From Rhizobium sp. FY34 (GTDB lineage: Bacteria > Pseudomonadota > Alphaproteobacteria > Rhizobiales > Rhizobiaceae), in the NCBI RefSeq assembly GCF_005222845.1, contig NZ_STFZ01000005.1, positions 186,001-250,000 of the forward strand: a stretch of DNA of 64,000 nucleotides. Reading direction: 5' to 3'. Made by a program: the position numbers and the translations under genes. Under the pieces are notes generated by a model. The model made no database searches. It was given only the letters and a program-made list of their open reading frames with translations, and was not told the DNA's origin. This document shows, one piece after another, positions 19,307 to 28,796 of this stretch; position 1 is the first letter of the stretch, and the number at the start of each line of letters is the position of its first letter.

Positions 19307-19356
19307 CGGGTCAAACAAGCCTAGGACCGATCGATTTACAATGTTAGGACTGGCGC

Positions 19357-20511
19357 ATGCGTGCCAAAGGCCATGATCCGTTTTACCAGTCGCTCCCCGT
19401 CTTCACCCAGTTCGAAGGGGTGGCGGATACGCGCAACTACATGCCCCTGCCGGGGGGCTGGGTGCTGGCGGTGGCCGATGTCATCGGCTCAACCAAGGCC
19501 ATCGCCGCCGGTCACTACAAAGCCGTCAACATGGCCGGCGCCGCCGTCATCTCGGCGGTTCTCAATGCGGTCGGCACGCAGGATTACCCCTTCATATTCG
19601 GTGGTGATGGCGCCATGGTGGCCCTTCCCGCTGCCCATGCAAACAATGCCGCGCAAGCCTTGAGCGATGTGCGTAAATGGACAGCTGGCGAACTTGGTCT
19701 AGAGCTTCGCATCGCGCTTGTTCCGGTGGATGATGTCCGGGCGCAAGGGCTGGAGGTTTCCATAGCCCGCTTTGCCGCAAGCCCGCACGCCTCCTACGCC
19801 ATGTTCAATGGCGGCGGCGCAAGCTGGGCCGAGCAGCAGATGAAAGCCGGCCGCTACGCCATCGATCGGAAAAGTCTGTCCCCGCCCGATCTTACCGGCC
19901 TTTCCTGCCGCTGGAGCCCGATCCTGGCGCAAAATGGCGAGATCGTCTCGATCATCGCCAAGCCGACCTCCCCGGACAACATGCAAGCCTTCCGCCGCCT
20001 AGTGTCGGAGATCATCTCGATCACGGCCGAACAGAACCGGGCCGGTCACCCGGTTCCCGAACAAGGACCACGGCTTGCCTTTTCCAGAGAAGGGATTGCT
20101 GCAGAGGTGGCGGCGACCCCGGCATCTGCCGGTCGCGTCATCCCGTGGTTATCGATTGGTCTTCAGGTGTTTCTCACCTATGTGCTGCACAGACTGAACA
20201 TCACGCTTGGGCGTTTTGATCCGCGCAGCTATACGCGCGACGTGGCGGCAAACTCCGATTTCCGCAAGTTCGATGACGGGCTGAAGATGACGGTCGATGT
20301 TGACGAGGCCCACCGCCTGCGCATTGAGGCCCTGCTTTTGCAGGCTGAAGCTGCTGGCGTGTGCCATTACGGCCTGCACCGGCAGGATAGCGCTTTGGTT
20401 ACCTGCCTGGTCCTGAGCCCGATGACACGCGACCACATGCATTTCATCGATGGCGCGCATGGCGGCTATGCTCTGGCCGCCAGCCAGCTATCGCACAAAC
20501 ACTCATCCTGA
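19357..20511 (+). CDS. DUF3095-like protein with cyclase-like motifs
   Basis: A 384-aa protein I recognise as DUF3095-like; its function is unknown. The first half mimics a class III cyclase: AVADVIGSTKAI near residue 39 resembles the first metal-binding strand, and FIFGGDGAMVALP near residue 80 resembles the GDG hairpin. The NxxxR transition-state motif is missing, so it may bind but not cyclise nucleotides. A hydrophobic segment (about residues 262-282) could be a membrane anchor, and a C-terminal domain follows (about 300-370). It is 50 bp after the ferredoxin-cyclase, probably the same transcript. Confidence 0.75.
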   Translation: MRAKGHDPFYQSLPVFTQFEGVADTRNYMPLPGGWVLAVADVIGSTKAIAAGHYKAVNMAGAAVISAVLNAVGTQDYPFIFGGDGAMVALPAAHANNAAQALSDVRKWTAGELGLELRIALVPVDDVRAQGLEVSIARFAASPHASYAMFNGGGASWAEQQMKAGRYAIDRKSLSPPDLTGLSCRWSPILAQNGEIVSIIAKPTSPDNMQAFRRLVSEIISITAEQNRAGHPVPEQGPRLAFSREGIAAEVAATPASAGRVIPWLSIGLQVFLTYVLHRLNITLGRFDPRSYTRDVAANSDFRKFDDGLKMTVDVDEAHRLRIEALLLQAEAAGVCHYGLHRQDSALVTCLVLSPMTRDHMHFIDGAHGGYALAASQLSHKHSS

Positions 20512-20682
20512 CGCCTGTGGCAAATGTGTCTCTCGTTTTCGACACCTGCACCCAATAGGCGAAAATCCTAATCCATGCCATTGTTTGCGGATCATACCGC
20601 ACCGATCTAAAGCGATACCAGACGCCGACAACCGCATCCGAGTGTTGCAGCGAGCGGGCGCCTCTATCGAACAGGTACACCC

Positions 20683-22035
20683 ATGACGACGAATACTGGA
20701 ACGGTTTCCGCGCTTTTCATGGACAAGGTCGCCGATTGGCTGACGCGCGCGGCTCTGTCAGGCCGTTCGCTGGAAGATATCGTGCGCGGCTTTTGTGATC
20801 GTATTGCCGCCGCCGGTCTTCCCATCGCTCGGGTGCATCTTTCATTTGCCATGCTCCACCCCCTTTATGATGCCCTGGGCTTCACGTGGCGCGCGGCAGA
20901 CGGCCTGACCGTGGAAGGCTATCGTTACGATGCGGGTAATCCGGACATATTCCTGAAAAGCCCCTATTACAAACTGCTCAGCTCCAACCTGGATTATATG
21001 CGCCGGCGCATTCCGGCCGAAGGTCCTGTCGAGTTCCCGGTCTTCGAGGATCTGCGTCGCGAGGGCATCACAGATTATATCAGCTTCATGCAGCCGTTTG
21101 GCGACCAATCGGTGCAAGGAATGATGGGTTCCTGGTCCACGGATGCCAAGGACGGTTTCGATGACGAGACGATCGGCGCGCTTCTGCGTATCCAGAACCA
21201 TCTGGCGGTCGCGGCAAAAATGGCGGTTCTCGACAAGCTCGCCAACAATATGCTGACCACCTATCTTGGCGGCGACGCCGGAAAGCGGGTTTTGAACGGC
21301 CAGATCCGCCGCGGCGACGGCGAAACCATCCGCGCGGCACTAGTGATGGGCGATATGCGCCACTCCACCATGCTAGCCGAAAGAGAGGGCCGCCAGACCT
21401 ATATCGATACGCTGAACGATTTCTTCGATGCGATTGCCACGCCATTCAATCGCAATGGCGGGCAGATCCTCAGTTTCATGGGCGATGGGTTTCTGGCCGT
21501 CTACCCGTGCGACCGCCACCGCGAACCATCGCAGCAAGCCTGCCAGGCTGCCATTTCCGCTGTCCGCCAGGCGCAGATCCGGGTTGCCCATCTCAACACC
21601 GAGCGGCGAAAAAAACATAAGGCCGTCATCCATTATGGTATCGGCCTGCATGTCGGCAATGTCATGTTCGGCAATGTGGGCTTGCAGGAACGCCTGACCT
21701 TTTCGGCTTTCGGATCAGCGGTCAACGAGGTGTCTCGCCTGCAATCGCTCAGCAAGAAATATGATCGCGAAGTGATCGCCACCCAAGCCTTTGCCAATTA
21801 TTGCGGCGGAGACTGGACGACGCTCGGCCAGGAAAAGCTGCGCGGCGTGCGCCAGAAGGTGACGGTTCTCGAGCCCATGCCTCTGGAAGCGGGAGAGCGA
21901 GTGGACGAAGTGGTGGCAGATTTGCGCCGGCATGCGCTGTCGGAAGCCGAGCGGCTGATCCTGCTTCACCGCGATGCCGTCGAGATCGATCCGAAGTCCG
22001 GTCCCCGGCCCATGCTGAGCAAGTTTATGCCGTGA
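20683..22035 (+). CDS. Class III nucleotide cyclase with substituted substrate-selecting residues
   Basis: A 450-aa soluble protein. An N-terminal sensor-like region (about residues 1-210) precedes a class III cyclase domain (about 218-400). Metal residues D224 (VMGDMRHST) and D268 (SFMGDGF) are kept, as are transition-state N348 and R352 (AVNEVSR). The purine-selecting Lys is S264 and the partner Asp is S345. Non-standard pairs like this occur in some class III cyclases, and they leave the product (cAMP, cGMP or other) open. No membrane span. It lies between the DUF3095-like gene and the ABC gene, with 171 and 199 bp flanks. Confidence 0.87.
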   Translation: MTTNTGTVSALFMDKVADWLTRAALSGRSLEDIVRGFCDRIAAAGLPIARVHLSFAMLHPLYDALGFTWRAADGLTVEGYRYDAGNPDIFLKSPYYKLLSSNLDYMRRRIPAEGPVEFPVFEDLRREGITDYISFMQPFGDQSVQGMMGSWSTDAKDGFDDETIGALLRIQNHLAVAAKMAVLDKLANNMLTTYLGGDAGKRVLNGQIRRGDGETIRAALVMGDMRHSTMLAEREGRQTYIDTLNDFFDAIATPFNRNGGQILSFMGDGFLAVYPCDRHREPSQQACQAAISAVRQAQIRVAHLNTERRKKHKAVIHYGIGLHVGNVMFGNVGLQERLTFSAFGSAVNEVSRLQSLSKKYDREVIATQAFANYCGGDWTTLGQEKLRGVRQKVTVLEPMPLEAGERVDEVVADLRRHALSEAERLILLHRDAVEIDPKSGPRPMLSKFMP

Positions 22036-22171
22036 ACTGGCAACACCCAGCGCGGGCCGGCAATTGCGTTCTCTCCCTCGCTCTCCTGTATAAAGACGGG
22101 GGTTCAACCGTCCCTGCACATTGCCAAATCTTGCCAATACAAAGATACTCGCTGGAGAGATCAGGCAGATT

Positions 22172-22228
22172 ATGGCCGAAAAGCCTTCCGGCGTCAGGCA
22201 AACTGCATTCGACAGGCGCTCAGTGTAG
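22172..22228 (+). other. 18-codon ORF in frame with, and abutting, the ABC gene
   Basis: ATG 22172, with AGG 6 nt upstream, opens MAEKPSGVRQTAFDRRSV and stops at TAG 22226-22228. The next codon (GTG 22229) continues in the same frame into the ABC protein. It may be a leader peptide, or the original N-terminus of the ABC protein cut off by a nonsense codon. Upstream in this 199-bp gap only a TATAAAG string (about 22090) stands out. Confidence 0.3.
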
Positions 22229-22234
22229 GTGAAG

Positions 22235-24946
22235 ATGGAAAAAGGCCTGACGCGGTACATCTGGTCCAATACCTACAAGCAGCAGATCTGGATTCTCCTG
22301 ATCGTCGCAGCCTCGATGGTTCCCTACTTCCTCTCCTTCGACCTGCCCAAGCGGATCGTCAACGGGCCCATCCAGGGAGAGGGCTTCGAGACTGCTGAGG
22401 CAACGCAGCGCTTTTTCGCCATTGCCTTCAACCTGCCCTTCATCGGTCCTATCGACTTGTTTTCCGGCTTTGAGCTGAACCGCGTCGAGATGCTGATGGC
22501 GCTGAGCACCGTTTTCCTCGGTCTCGTCGTGCTCAACGGCTTGTTCAAATTCTACATCAACACCTACAAGGGTCGCCTCGGCGAACGCATGCTGCGGCGC
22601 ATCCGCTTCGAACTGGTCGATCGTGTGCTGCGTTTTCCGCCCGTACAGTTCAAGCGCGTCAAATCCGCCGAAATCGCAACAATGATCAAGGACGAGGTAG
22701 AACCGCTCGGCGGCTTTACCGGCGATGCCTTCGTCCAGCCGGCGCTTCTGGGCGGACAAGCGCTGACAGCGCTGGTCTTCATCGTCATCCAGAATTTCTG
22801 GCTCGGCATGATTGCCGCATCCATCGTCTGCGTGCAGGCCGTCATCATTCCACGCATGCGACGCAGGCTTCTGGAACTGGGGCGCGAGCGCCAGCTGACA
22901 GCGCGACAGCTCTCCGGCCGGGTGAGCGAGATCGTCGATGGCATTCACACCATTCATGGCCATGACACGACCAACCTGGAGCGGGCCGACATCGCCTCGC
23001 GGCTCGGCATCATCTTCCAGATCCGCTACGACCTGTATCAATGGAAGTTCATGGTGAAATTCATCAACAACTTCCTCGCCCAGGTCACTCCATTTCTGTT
23101 CTATGCCATCGGTGGCTATCTGGCGCTGCAGGGACGTCTCGACATCGGCCAGCTGGTGGCTGTCATCGCCGCCTACAAGGATCTGCCCGGCCCTCTCAAG
23201 GAGTTGATCGACTGGGATCAGGCTCGCCAGGACGTGCAGATCAAATATGCGCAGGTCGTGGAACAGTTCGACGTGGAAGGGCTTGTCGCGCCTCATGTGC
23301 ACAGCGTCGTCACAGACCCCGTGCCACGCCTGTCGGAAGCTTTGGTCATCACCAATCTCGTGCTGAGCGATGACAGTGGCGCGCGGCTGCTGCACCGTAC
23401 CTCGCTGGATGTCCAGCCCGATGAAACGGTGGCCATTCTGGGGCAGAACGGTAGCGGGGGCGAGGCCCTAGCCGAAGCACTGGGCCGTATCCTCTGGCCG
23501 GAAGCCGGCCGGATCACGATTGGCGGCAAGGATCTGCTCGATATCCCGGAATCAGTCACGGGCAGGCGGATATCCTTCGTCGCCTCCGACACCTATTTCT
23601 TCTCTGGCAGCCTGCGGGATAATCTTCTCTACGGGCTGAAGCACGCGCCCCTGACCCAGGCGCAGTACCAGGGCGAAGATCAGCGCAAGTTCAAGCGCAA
23701 GCTTCTGGAAGCGCTCCGCTCAGGAAATCCCGCGCTCGACCTCAACAGCGACTGGATCGACTACGGGTCTGCTGGCGCAAGCGGGCCGGATGATCTCTTG
23801 AAGGTGATCCGCCCTGTGCTGGATGCCGTGACCATATCGCAGGACATTTTCGATCTGGCCTTGCGGTCGCAGGTGGATACGGATGCCCACCAGACTCTGA
23901 CCGATCGTATCGTGGAGGTGCGGCAGGCACTTCGCCGCCGCCTCAGCGAAGAAGACCTCGGCCACATCGTCGCCCCCTTCGAGGCCGATGCCTATAATCG
24001 CCAGGCGACGGTTGGTGAAAACCTGCTATTCGGCACGATGAAAAAGCCGATGAATCCGCAGATATTGGCGACCCATCCTTACTTCCGCAGGATTATCAGC
24101 GAAACCGGTCTTGGCGCCCATCTTTACGAGATGGGTCTGGAAATTGCCGAAAACGCGGTCGAATTGTTCCGCGACCTGCCACCAGACCATCCCTTTTTCC
24201 AGCAGCTGACCTTCATGAGCGCCGATGATATTCCGGCTTACGAAAACCTCCTGCAAAAACTGCAGGGCACGACCATCGACAAGGCATCGGCCAGCGAGCG
24301 CAGCGCCATCATTCGCCTCAGCTTTTCCTATATCGAGCCGCGCCATCGCTTCGGCCTTCTGACACAGAAGCTGATGGACGAAATCGTCGAGGCGCGCCGG
24401 CAATTCTACGCCAATATTCCAGCGGATCTGTCTGCGGCGATTGAACGCCACGATGCGCAGCGGTTCACCGCATCAACATCGCTGATGGACAATGTCCTGT
24501 TTGGCCGTCTCTCGCTTCAGGAAGTCGATACCACGGAGCGCATCCGTGCCATTACCCGCAGCGTGTTTGCCGAACTGGGGCTGGAAGACCATGTTCTCTC
24601 CATCGGTCTGGATTTCGAGGTCGGCTCGCAGGGACGACGCCTCACCAATGTACAGCGCCAGAAACTCAACCTGGCACGCGCCCTGTTGAAGCGCTCCGAT
24701 TACTTCATCTTCAACCGGCCGCTTTCGGCACTCGATCAGCGTGCGCAGGATTTGATCGTGACACATGTCATGCAGGACCTGCACAAGGACGGGCAAAGGC
24801 CTGCCATCATCTGGGTACTGCCCAATGCGCATGTCAGCGAATTGTTCGACAGGATTCTAGTGTTCGATAATGGAAACCTTGTCGAAAGCGGCCGATTCGA
24901 AGAGCTTGCGACCACAAACGGGATGTTCAAGCAGCTCCTGTCGTAA
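22235..24946 (+). CDS. ABC exporter-like protein with degenerate, expanded ATPase domain
   Basis: About 904 aa. Residues about 1-330 form an ABC-exporter membrane domain with about six spans. The nucleotide-binding domain is abnormal. Walker A reads GQNGSGGEA (from residue 403), lacking the catalytic Lys. The Q-loop Gln is replaced (VASDTYFF). The signature is VGSQGRRLTNVQRQ instead of LSGGQ, and Walker B is YFIFNRPLSALD with Asn827 in place of Asp. About 290 extra residues separate the Q-loop from the signature. Across this span the NLLYG/NLLFG/NVLFG motif occurs three times, at N463, N596 and N753. ATG 22235 is preferred over GTG 22229 because AGG stands 5 nt before it. The frame is intact throughout. 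Likely a non-hydrolysing or atypical ATPase; cargo unknown. Confidence 0.85.
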   Translation: MEKGLTRYIWSNTYKQQIWILLIVAASMVPYFLSFDLPKRIVNGPIQGEGFETAEATQRFFAIAFNLPFIGPIDLFSGFELNRVEMLMALSTVFLGLVVLNGLFKFYINTYKGRLGERMLRRIRFELVDRVLRFPPVQFKRVKSAEIATMIKDEVEPLGGFTGDAFVQPALLGGQALTALVFIVIQNFWLGMIAASIVCVQAVIIPRMRRRLLELGRERQLTARQLSGRVSEIVDGIHTIHGHDTTNLERADIASRLGIIFQIRYDLYQWKFMVKFINNFLAQVTPFLFYAIGGYLALQGRLDIGQLVAVIAAYKDLPGPLKELIDWDQARQDVQIKYAQVVEQFDVEGLVAPHVHSVVTDPVPRLSEALVITNLVLSDDSGARLLHRTSLDVQPDETVAILGQNGSGGEALAEALGRILWPEAGRITIGGKDLLDIPESVTGRRISFVASDTYFFSGSLRDNLLYGLKHAPLTQAQYQGEDQRKFKRKLLEALRSGNPALDLNSDWIDYGSAGASGPDDLLKVIRPVLDAVTISQDIFDLALRSQVDTDAHQTLTDRIVEVRQALRRRLSEEDLGHIVAPFEADAYNRQATVGENLLFGTMKKPMNPQILATHPYFRRIISETGLGAHLYEMGLEIAENAVELFRDLPPDHPFFQQLTFMSADDIPAYENLLQKLQGTTIDKASASERSAIIRLSFSYIEPRHRFGLLTQKLMDEIVEARRQFYANIPADLSAAIERHDAQRFTASTSLMDNVLFGRLSLQEVDTTERIRAITRSVFAELGLEDHVLSIGLDFEVGSQGRRLTNVQRQKLNLARALLKRSDYFIFNRPLSALDQRAQDLIVTHVMQDLHKDGQRPAIIWVLPNAHVSELFDRILVFDNGNLVESGRFEELATTNGMFKQLLS

Positions 24947-24981
24947 TATCCTGTTTGAAGCCTATAGGGGGTACCACGCTG

Positions 24982-25446
24982 ATGCTATTGAAGGACGAGG
25001 TTGAAATGTTGCGGCGTGTGCCGCTTTTCTCCCGCATTGCTCCGGCAAAGCTCAAGCTATTGGCCTTTGCTTCCGAGCGGATGAGCTGTCGCGAGGGACA
25101 GAACCTCTTCAGCCAGGGCGATACGGGGGATGCTGCCTATGTCATCCTGTCGGGCACCGCAGATATCGTGGTGAGTTCCGAATCCGGTGAAATCAAGGTT
25201 GCAGAACTCGAGAAAAACTCCATTGTCGGCGAGATCGCCATTCTTTGCGATATGTCGCGCACGGCAACGGTGCGGGCAACGTCACAGCTTGAACTGCTCA
25301 AGATCAGCAAGGAAAGCTTCCTTGACCTGATGAATGATTTCCCCGACATGGCCGTGGAAATCATGCGGGTGCTTGCCAACCGCCTGAATCATACGACCAG
25401 CGAACTGACGGCAGCCCGCAGCAGGGAGCAGCGCGTCAACTCCTGA
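24982..25446 (+). CDS. Single-domain cyclic nucleotide-binding protein
   Basis: A 154-aa protein made almost entirely of one CNB (Crp-type sensor) domain. FSQGDTGDAAYVILSGTADIVV forms the beta roll. The phosphate-binding cassette GEIAILCDMSRTATVRA has the ligand-contacting E84 and R93. There is no helix-turn-helix, so it is not a transcription factor; it more likely binds a partner protein. It follows the ABC gene by 35 bp. ATG 24982 is taken, 10 nt after AGGGGG; TTG 24955 is a possible longer start. It is the likely receptor for the messenger made by the two cyclases upstream. Confidence 0.88.
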   Translation: MLLKDEVEMLRRVPLFSRIAPAKLKLLAFASERMSCREGQNLFSQGDTGDAAYVILSGTADIVVSSESGEIKVAELEKNSIVGEIAILCDMSRTATVRATSQLELLKISKESFLDLMNDFPDMAVEIMRVLANRLNHTTSELTAARSREQRVNS

Positions 25447-25509
25447 TGCACACGGCAGGCCATGGACATTCGGGCATAAAGTGCATCCTGTTTCTGAATG
25501 CAGAACGTA

Positions 25510-25542
25510 AAACGCCGCGCACGAGAACCGTGCGCGGCGTTT
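25510..25542. terminator. Bidirectional terminator between the cyclase cluster and pntB
   Basis: A perfect 14-bp stem, AAACGCCGCGCACG paired with CGTGCGCGGCGTTT around AGAAC. T-rich ends follow on both strands, stronger on the minus (TTTTAC). It lies between convergent genes, 63 bp after the CNB stop and 45 bp from the pntB stop. Confidence 0.88.
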
Positions 25543-25587
25543 CCATCGGTCGGGCAAAAGGCGGCGGACCCAGCCCGACGTCTGAGC

Positions 25588-27021
25588 TTACTTGATGAGC
25601 GGCAGAAGCTCGCTCACCGATTTCTTGGCATCGCCATAGAACATGCGTGTGTTGTCCTTGAAGAACAGCGGGTTCTCGATACCGGAATAGCCGGTTCCCT
25701 GCCCGCGCTTGGAGACGAACACCTGCTTTGCCTTCCACACTTCCAGAACCGGCATGCCGGCAATCGGCGAATTGGGATCTTCCTGCGCCGCCGGATTGAC
25801 GATGTCATTGGAACCGATGACGATCACCACGTCGGTCTTGGGGAAATCCTCGTTGATCTCGTCCATTTCCAGAACGATATCATAGGGCACCTTGGCTTCG
25901 GCCAGCAGCACATTCATGTGGCCGGGCAGGCGTCCGGCGACCGGATGGATGGCAAAGCGCACCTCCTTGCCGGCAGAACGCAGCTTGCGGGTGAGTTCGG
26001 ATACCGCCTGCTGGGCTTGCGCCACCGCCATGCCATAGCCGGGAACGATAACGACGCTGTCTGCATCGTTGAGTGCATTTGCAACACCATCGGCATCGAT
26101 GGCGATCTGTTCGCCGGAAATCTCCATGGCAGGCCCCGTTGTGCCGCCAAAGCCGCCGAGAATGACCGAGATAAACGAGCGGTTCATCGCCTTGCACATG
26201 ATGTAGGAAAGGATTGCCCCGGACGAGCCGACCAGCGCGCCGGTCACGATCAGCAGATCATTTCCCAACGTGAAGCCGATGGCAGCGGCTGCCCAGCCGG
26301 AATAGCTGTTGAGCATGGAGACGACCACGGGCATGTCTGCGCCGCCAATGCCCATAATCAGGTGATAGCCGATGAAGAAGGCGAGAAGCGTCATCAGGAC
26401 CAGCGCCCAGGCGCCGGCGCCATTGGCATAGGCCACCAGAAGGATAATGCTGAGCGCTGCGGCACCGGCATTCAGCAGATGCCCGCCCGGCAGTTTCTTC
26501 GCCTTGCCATCCACCTTGCCAGCAAGCTTGCCGAAGGCGATGATCGAGCCGGTGAAGGTGACGGCGCCGATGAAGACGCCGAGGAAGACCTCGACCTTCA
26601 TGATCGCCAGTTCCACCGGCGTCTTGTGGGCCAGGATCGCCGCAAAACCGGAGAGCGTCGAGCGGGTGGCCTCGTCCATGCCGGCGATGCGCCAGGCTTC
26701 GATATGGGTGTTGAAGCCGATGAAGACGGCGGCAAGGCCAACGAAGGAATGCAGGGCCGCCACCAGCTGCGGCATTTCCGTCATCTGCACGCGGGCAGCG
26801 ACATAGTAGCCGATGACAGAGCCGCCGGCGATCATCACCAGAATAATGAAGCCGTGGCCGACATCCGGGCTCAAAACGGTGGCGAGAACGGCAAGCGCCA
26901 TGCCGGCAATGCCGTACAAGACGGCGCGCTTGGCGCTTTCCTGGCCCGACAGTCCGCCCAGCGACAGGATGAAGAGAACGGCTGCAGCCACATAGGCTGC
27001 CGATACGATACCAAGTGTCAT
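25588..27021 (-). CDS. pntB: Proton-translocating NAD(P) transhydrogenase, beta subunit
   Basis: Couples hydride transfer between NADH and NADP+ to proton entry across the inner membrane. The 477-aa protein has about nine N-terminal membrane spans (residues 1 to about 270). The C-terminal NADP(H)-binding domain has [49 protein letters not shown] and [15 protein letters not shown] stands 7 nt before the ATG. It follows pntA by 19 bp. Confidence 0.96.
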   Translation of the reverse strand: MTLGIVSAAYVAAAVLFILSLGGLSGQESAKRAVLYGIAGMALAVLATVLSPDVGHGFIILVMIAGGSVIGYYVAARVQMTEMPQLVAALHSFVGLAAVFIGFNTHIEAWRIAGMDEATRSTLSGFAAILAHKTPVELAIMKVEVFLGVFIGAVTFTGSIIAFGKLAGKVDGKAKKLPGGHLLNAGAAALSIILLVAYANGAGAWALVLMTLLAFFIGYHLIMGIGGADMPVVVSMLNSYSGWAAAAIGFTLGNDLLIVTGALVGSSGAILSYIMCKAMNRSFISVILGGFGGTTGPAMEISGEQIAIDADGVANALNDADSVVIVPGYGMAVAQAQQAVSELTRKLRSAGKEVRFAIHPVAGRLPGHMNVLLAEAKVPYDIVLEMDEINEDFPKTDVVIVIGSNDIVNPAAQEDPNSPIAGMPVLEVWKAKQVFVSKRGQGTGYSGIENPLFFKDNTRMFYGDAKKSVSELLPLIK

Positions 27022-27040
27022 GGTGTTATTCCTTCCCGCC

Positions 27041-28612
27041 TCAAGACTTCTGGAACATGGCGAGCATGCGCCGTGTCACGAGGAAGCCGCCGACGATGTT
27101 GATCGTCGCGATCAGCACCGACAGCGCGGCCAGAATGACCACCAGCCAGTTGCCCGACCCGATCTGCAGCAGAGCGCCGAGGATGACGATGCCGGAGACG
27201 GCATTGGTGACGGCCATCAGCGGCGTGTGCAGCGAATGGCTGACATTCCAGATGACCTGGAAGCCGATGAAGCAGGCCAGAACGAAGACGATAAAGTGGC
27301 TCATGAAGCTTGCCGGCGCAACGGAGCCGACCAGCAGCAACAACAGCGTGCCGATGGCCAAAAGCCCCACCTGGTTGCGAGTCTGCGTCTTGAAGGCCGC
27401 GGTTTCCTGGGCGCGCTTTTCCTGCGGCGTCAGTTCCTTCACCTTTTCCTTGGGCTTGGCAGCCGCAATCGCCTGCACCTTGGGCGGCGGCGGGGGATAG
27501 CTGACCGTGCCCTCGAAGGTAACGGTCGCGCCGCGAATGACGTCGTCTTCCATATTATGGACGACGACACCGTCCTTCTTCGGCGTCAGGTCCGTCATCA
27601 TGTGGCGGATATTCGTCGCATAGAGCGTCGAGGCCTGCGCCGCCATGCGGCTTGGAAAATCCGTATAGCCGACAATGGTAACACCATTGTCCGAGGTGAC
27701 CTTCTGGTCGGGAACGGTCAGGTCGCAATTGCCGCCGCGTTCGGCTGCCAGATCGACGACGACGGAGCCCGGCTTCATGGCAGCCACCATATCGGCTAGC
27801 CAGAGTTTCGGCGCATCACGGCCGGGAATGAGGGCCGTGGTAATGACGATGTCGATATCCGGCGCCAGTTCGCGGAACTTGGCGAGCTGCTTTTCGCGGA
27901 ATTCCGGCGAAGAGGGCGCCGCATAGCCACCGGTTGCCGCACCATCCTGGGCAGCTTCGAATTCGAGATAAACGAACTGCGCACCCATGCTCTCGATCTG
28001 CTCGGACACTTCCGGGCGCACGTCGAAGGCATAGGTGATCGCACCGAGCGAGGTGGCCGTACCGATGGCCGCAAGACCTGCAACGCCAGCGCCAATTACC
28101 AGAACCTTGGCGGGCGGCACCTTGCCGGCAGCCGTCACCTGACCGGTGAAGAAGCGGCCGAAATTGCTGCCGGCCTCGATCACCGCCCGGTAGCCGGCGA
28201 TATTGGCCATGGATGACAGCGCGTCCATCTTCTGGGCGCGCGAAATGCGCGGCACCATGTCCATGGCAATGACGCTGGCACCAGTGCTCGCGGCCTGGTC
28301 CAGAAGGTCCTTGTTCTGCGCCGGATAGAAGAAGGAAATAAGCGTCTTGTCCGGCGAAAGCCTAGCGATTTCGCCCGCTTCCGGCGGGCGCACCTTAGCA
28401 ATCACATCGGCGCCTTCATAAAGCGCTGCTGCCGTCTCCACCACATCCACGCCGACGGCACGATAGGCATCGTCGGAAAATCCCGCTGCCTTGCCGGCGC
28501 CCGCTTCCAACAGACAGGTATGTCCGAGCTTTTGCAGTTGAACCGCACTATCCGGCGTCAGCGCCACGCGCGCCTCGCCCAGATATATTTCCTTCGGTGA
28601 ACCGACCTTCAT
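27041..28612 (-). CDS. pntA: NAD(P) transhydrogenase, fused alpha subunit
   Basis: Carries the NAD(H)-binding domain and first membrane spans of the transhydrogenase. At 523 aa it is the fused, E. coli-like form; many alphaproteobacteria split it into PntAA and PntAB. It shows the RVALTPDSA start region, [23 protein letters not shown] for NAD (about residue 168), and a Pro-rich linker (YPPPPPKV, near residue 377). At the C-terminus are about four spans ending in FQKS. AGAGGA directly abuts the ATG, a tight Shine-Dalgarno spacing. It heads the pntAB operon. Confidence 0.96.
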   Translation of the reverse strand: MKVGSPKEIYLGEARVALTPDSAVQLQKLGHTCLLEAGAGKAAGFSDDAYRAVGVDVVETAAALYEGADVIAKVRPPEAGEIARLSPDKTLISFFYPAQNKDLLDQAASTGASVIAMDMVPRISRAQKMDALSSMANIAGYRAVIEAGSNFGRFFTGQVTAAGKVPPAKVLVIGAGVAGLAAIGTATSLGAITYAFDVRPEVSEQIESMGAQFVYLEFEAAQDGAATGGYAAPSSPEFREKQLAKFRELAPDIDIVITTALIPGRDAPKLWLADMVAAMKPGSVVVDLAAERGGNCDLTVPDQKVTSDNGVTIVGYTDFPSRMAAQASTLYATNIRHMMTDLTPKKDGVVVHNMEDDVIRGATVTFEGTVSYPPPPPKVQAIAAAKPKEKVKELTPQEKRAQETAAFKTQTRNQVGLLAIGTLLLLLVGSVAPASFMSHFIVFVLACFIGFQVIWNVSHSLHTPLMAVTNAVSGIVILGALLQIGSGNWLVVILAALSVLIATINIVGGFLVTRRMLAMFQKS

Positions 28613-28713
28613 TCCTCTACCCCACTAACCAATGAGCTTCATGCTTCATCCGGATTTCTTCATGCGCGGTATCCGCAGGCTTACACTCTAGCCCTGTTCA
28701 TCCGCCACATGGG

Positions 28714-28739
28714 AAAAATCGCCTCCGGGTTAGGCGATT
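28714..28739 (-). terminator. Second terminator-like hairpin between aldehyde dehydrogenase and pntA genes
   Basis: On the minus strand AATCGCC/GGCGATT form a 7-bp stem with a 9-nt loop, running into T5 (28718-28714). It lies about 100 nt before pntA. It may be a backup terminator for the dehydrogenase transcript or an attenuator in the pntA leader. Confidence 0.5.
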
Positions 28740-28746
28740 AGCACCC

Positions 28747-28778
28747 GGCGCCGGTGGTTGACCACCTCATGAGGCGCC
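28747..28778. repeat. Compound inverted repeat upstream of pntA
   Basis: Outer GGCGCC copies (28747-28752, 28773-28778) flank an inner GGTGG-TTGA-CCACC hairpin (28753-28766). There is no T-run. It could be an operator or part of the two-terminator block. Confidence 0.35.
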
Positions 28779-28796
28779 ATTTCGGTACGCTTACTG

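Noticed and set aside
22235..24946. ABC gene as a pseudogene
   Set aside because: Motifs are degenerate but 905 codons stay open with normal codon use, so functional divergence is more likely than decay.
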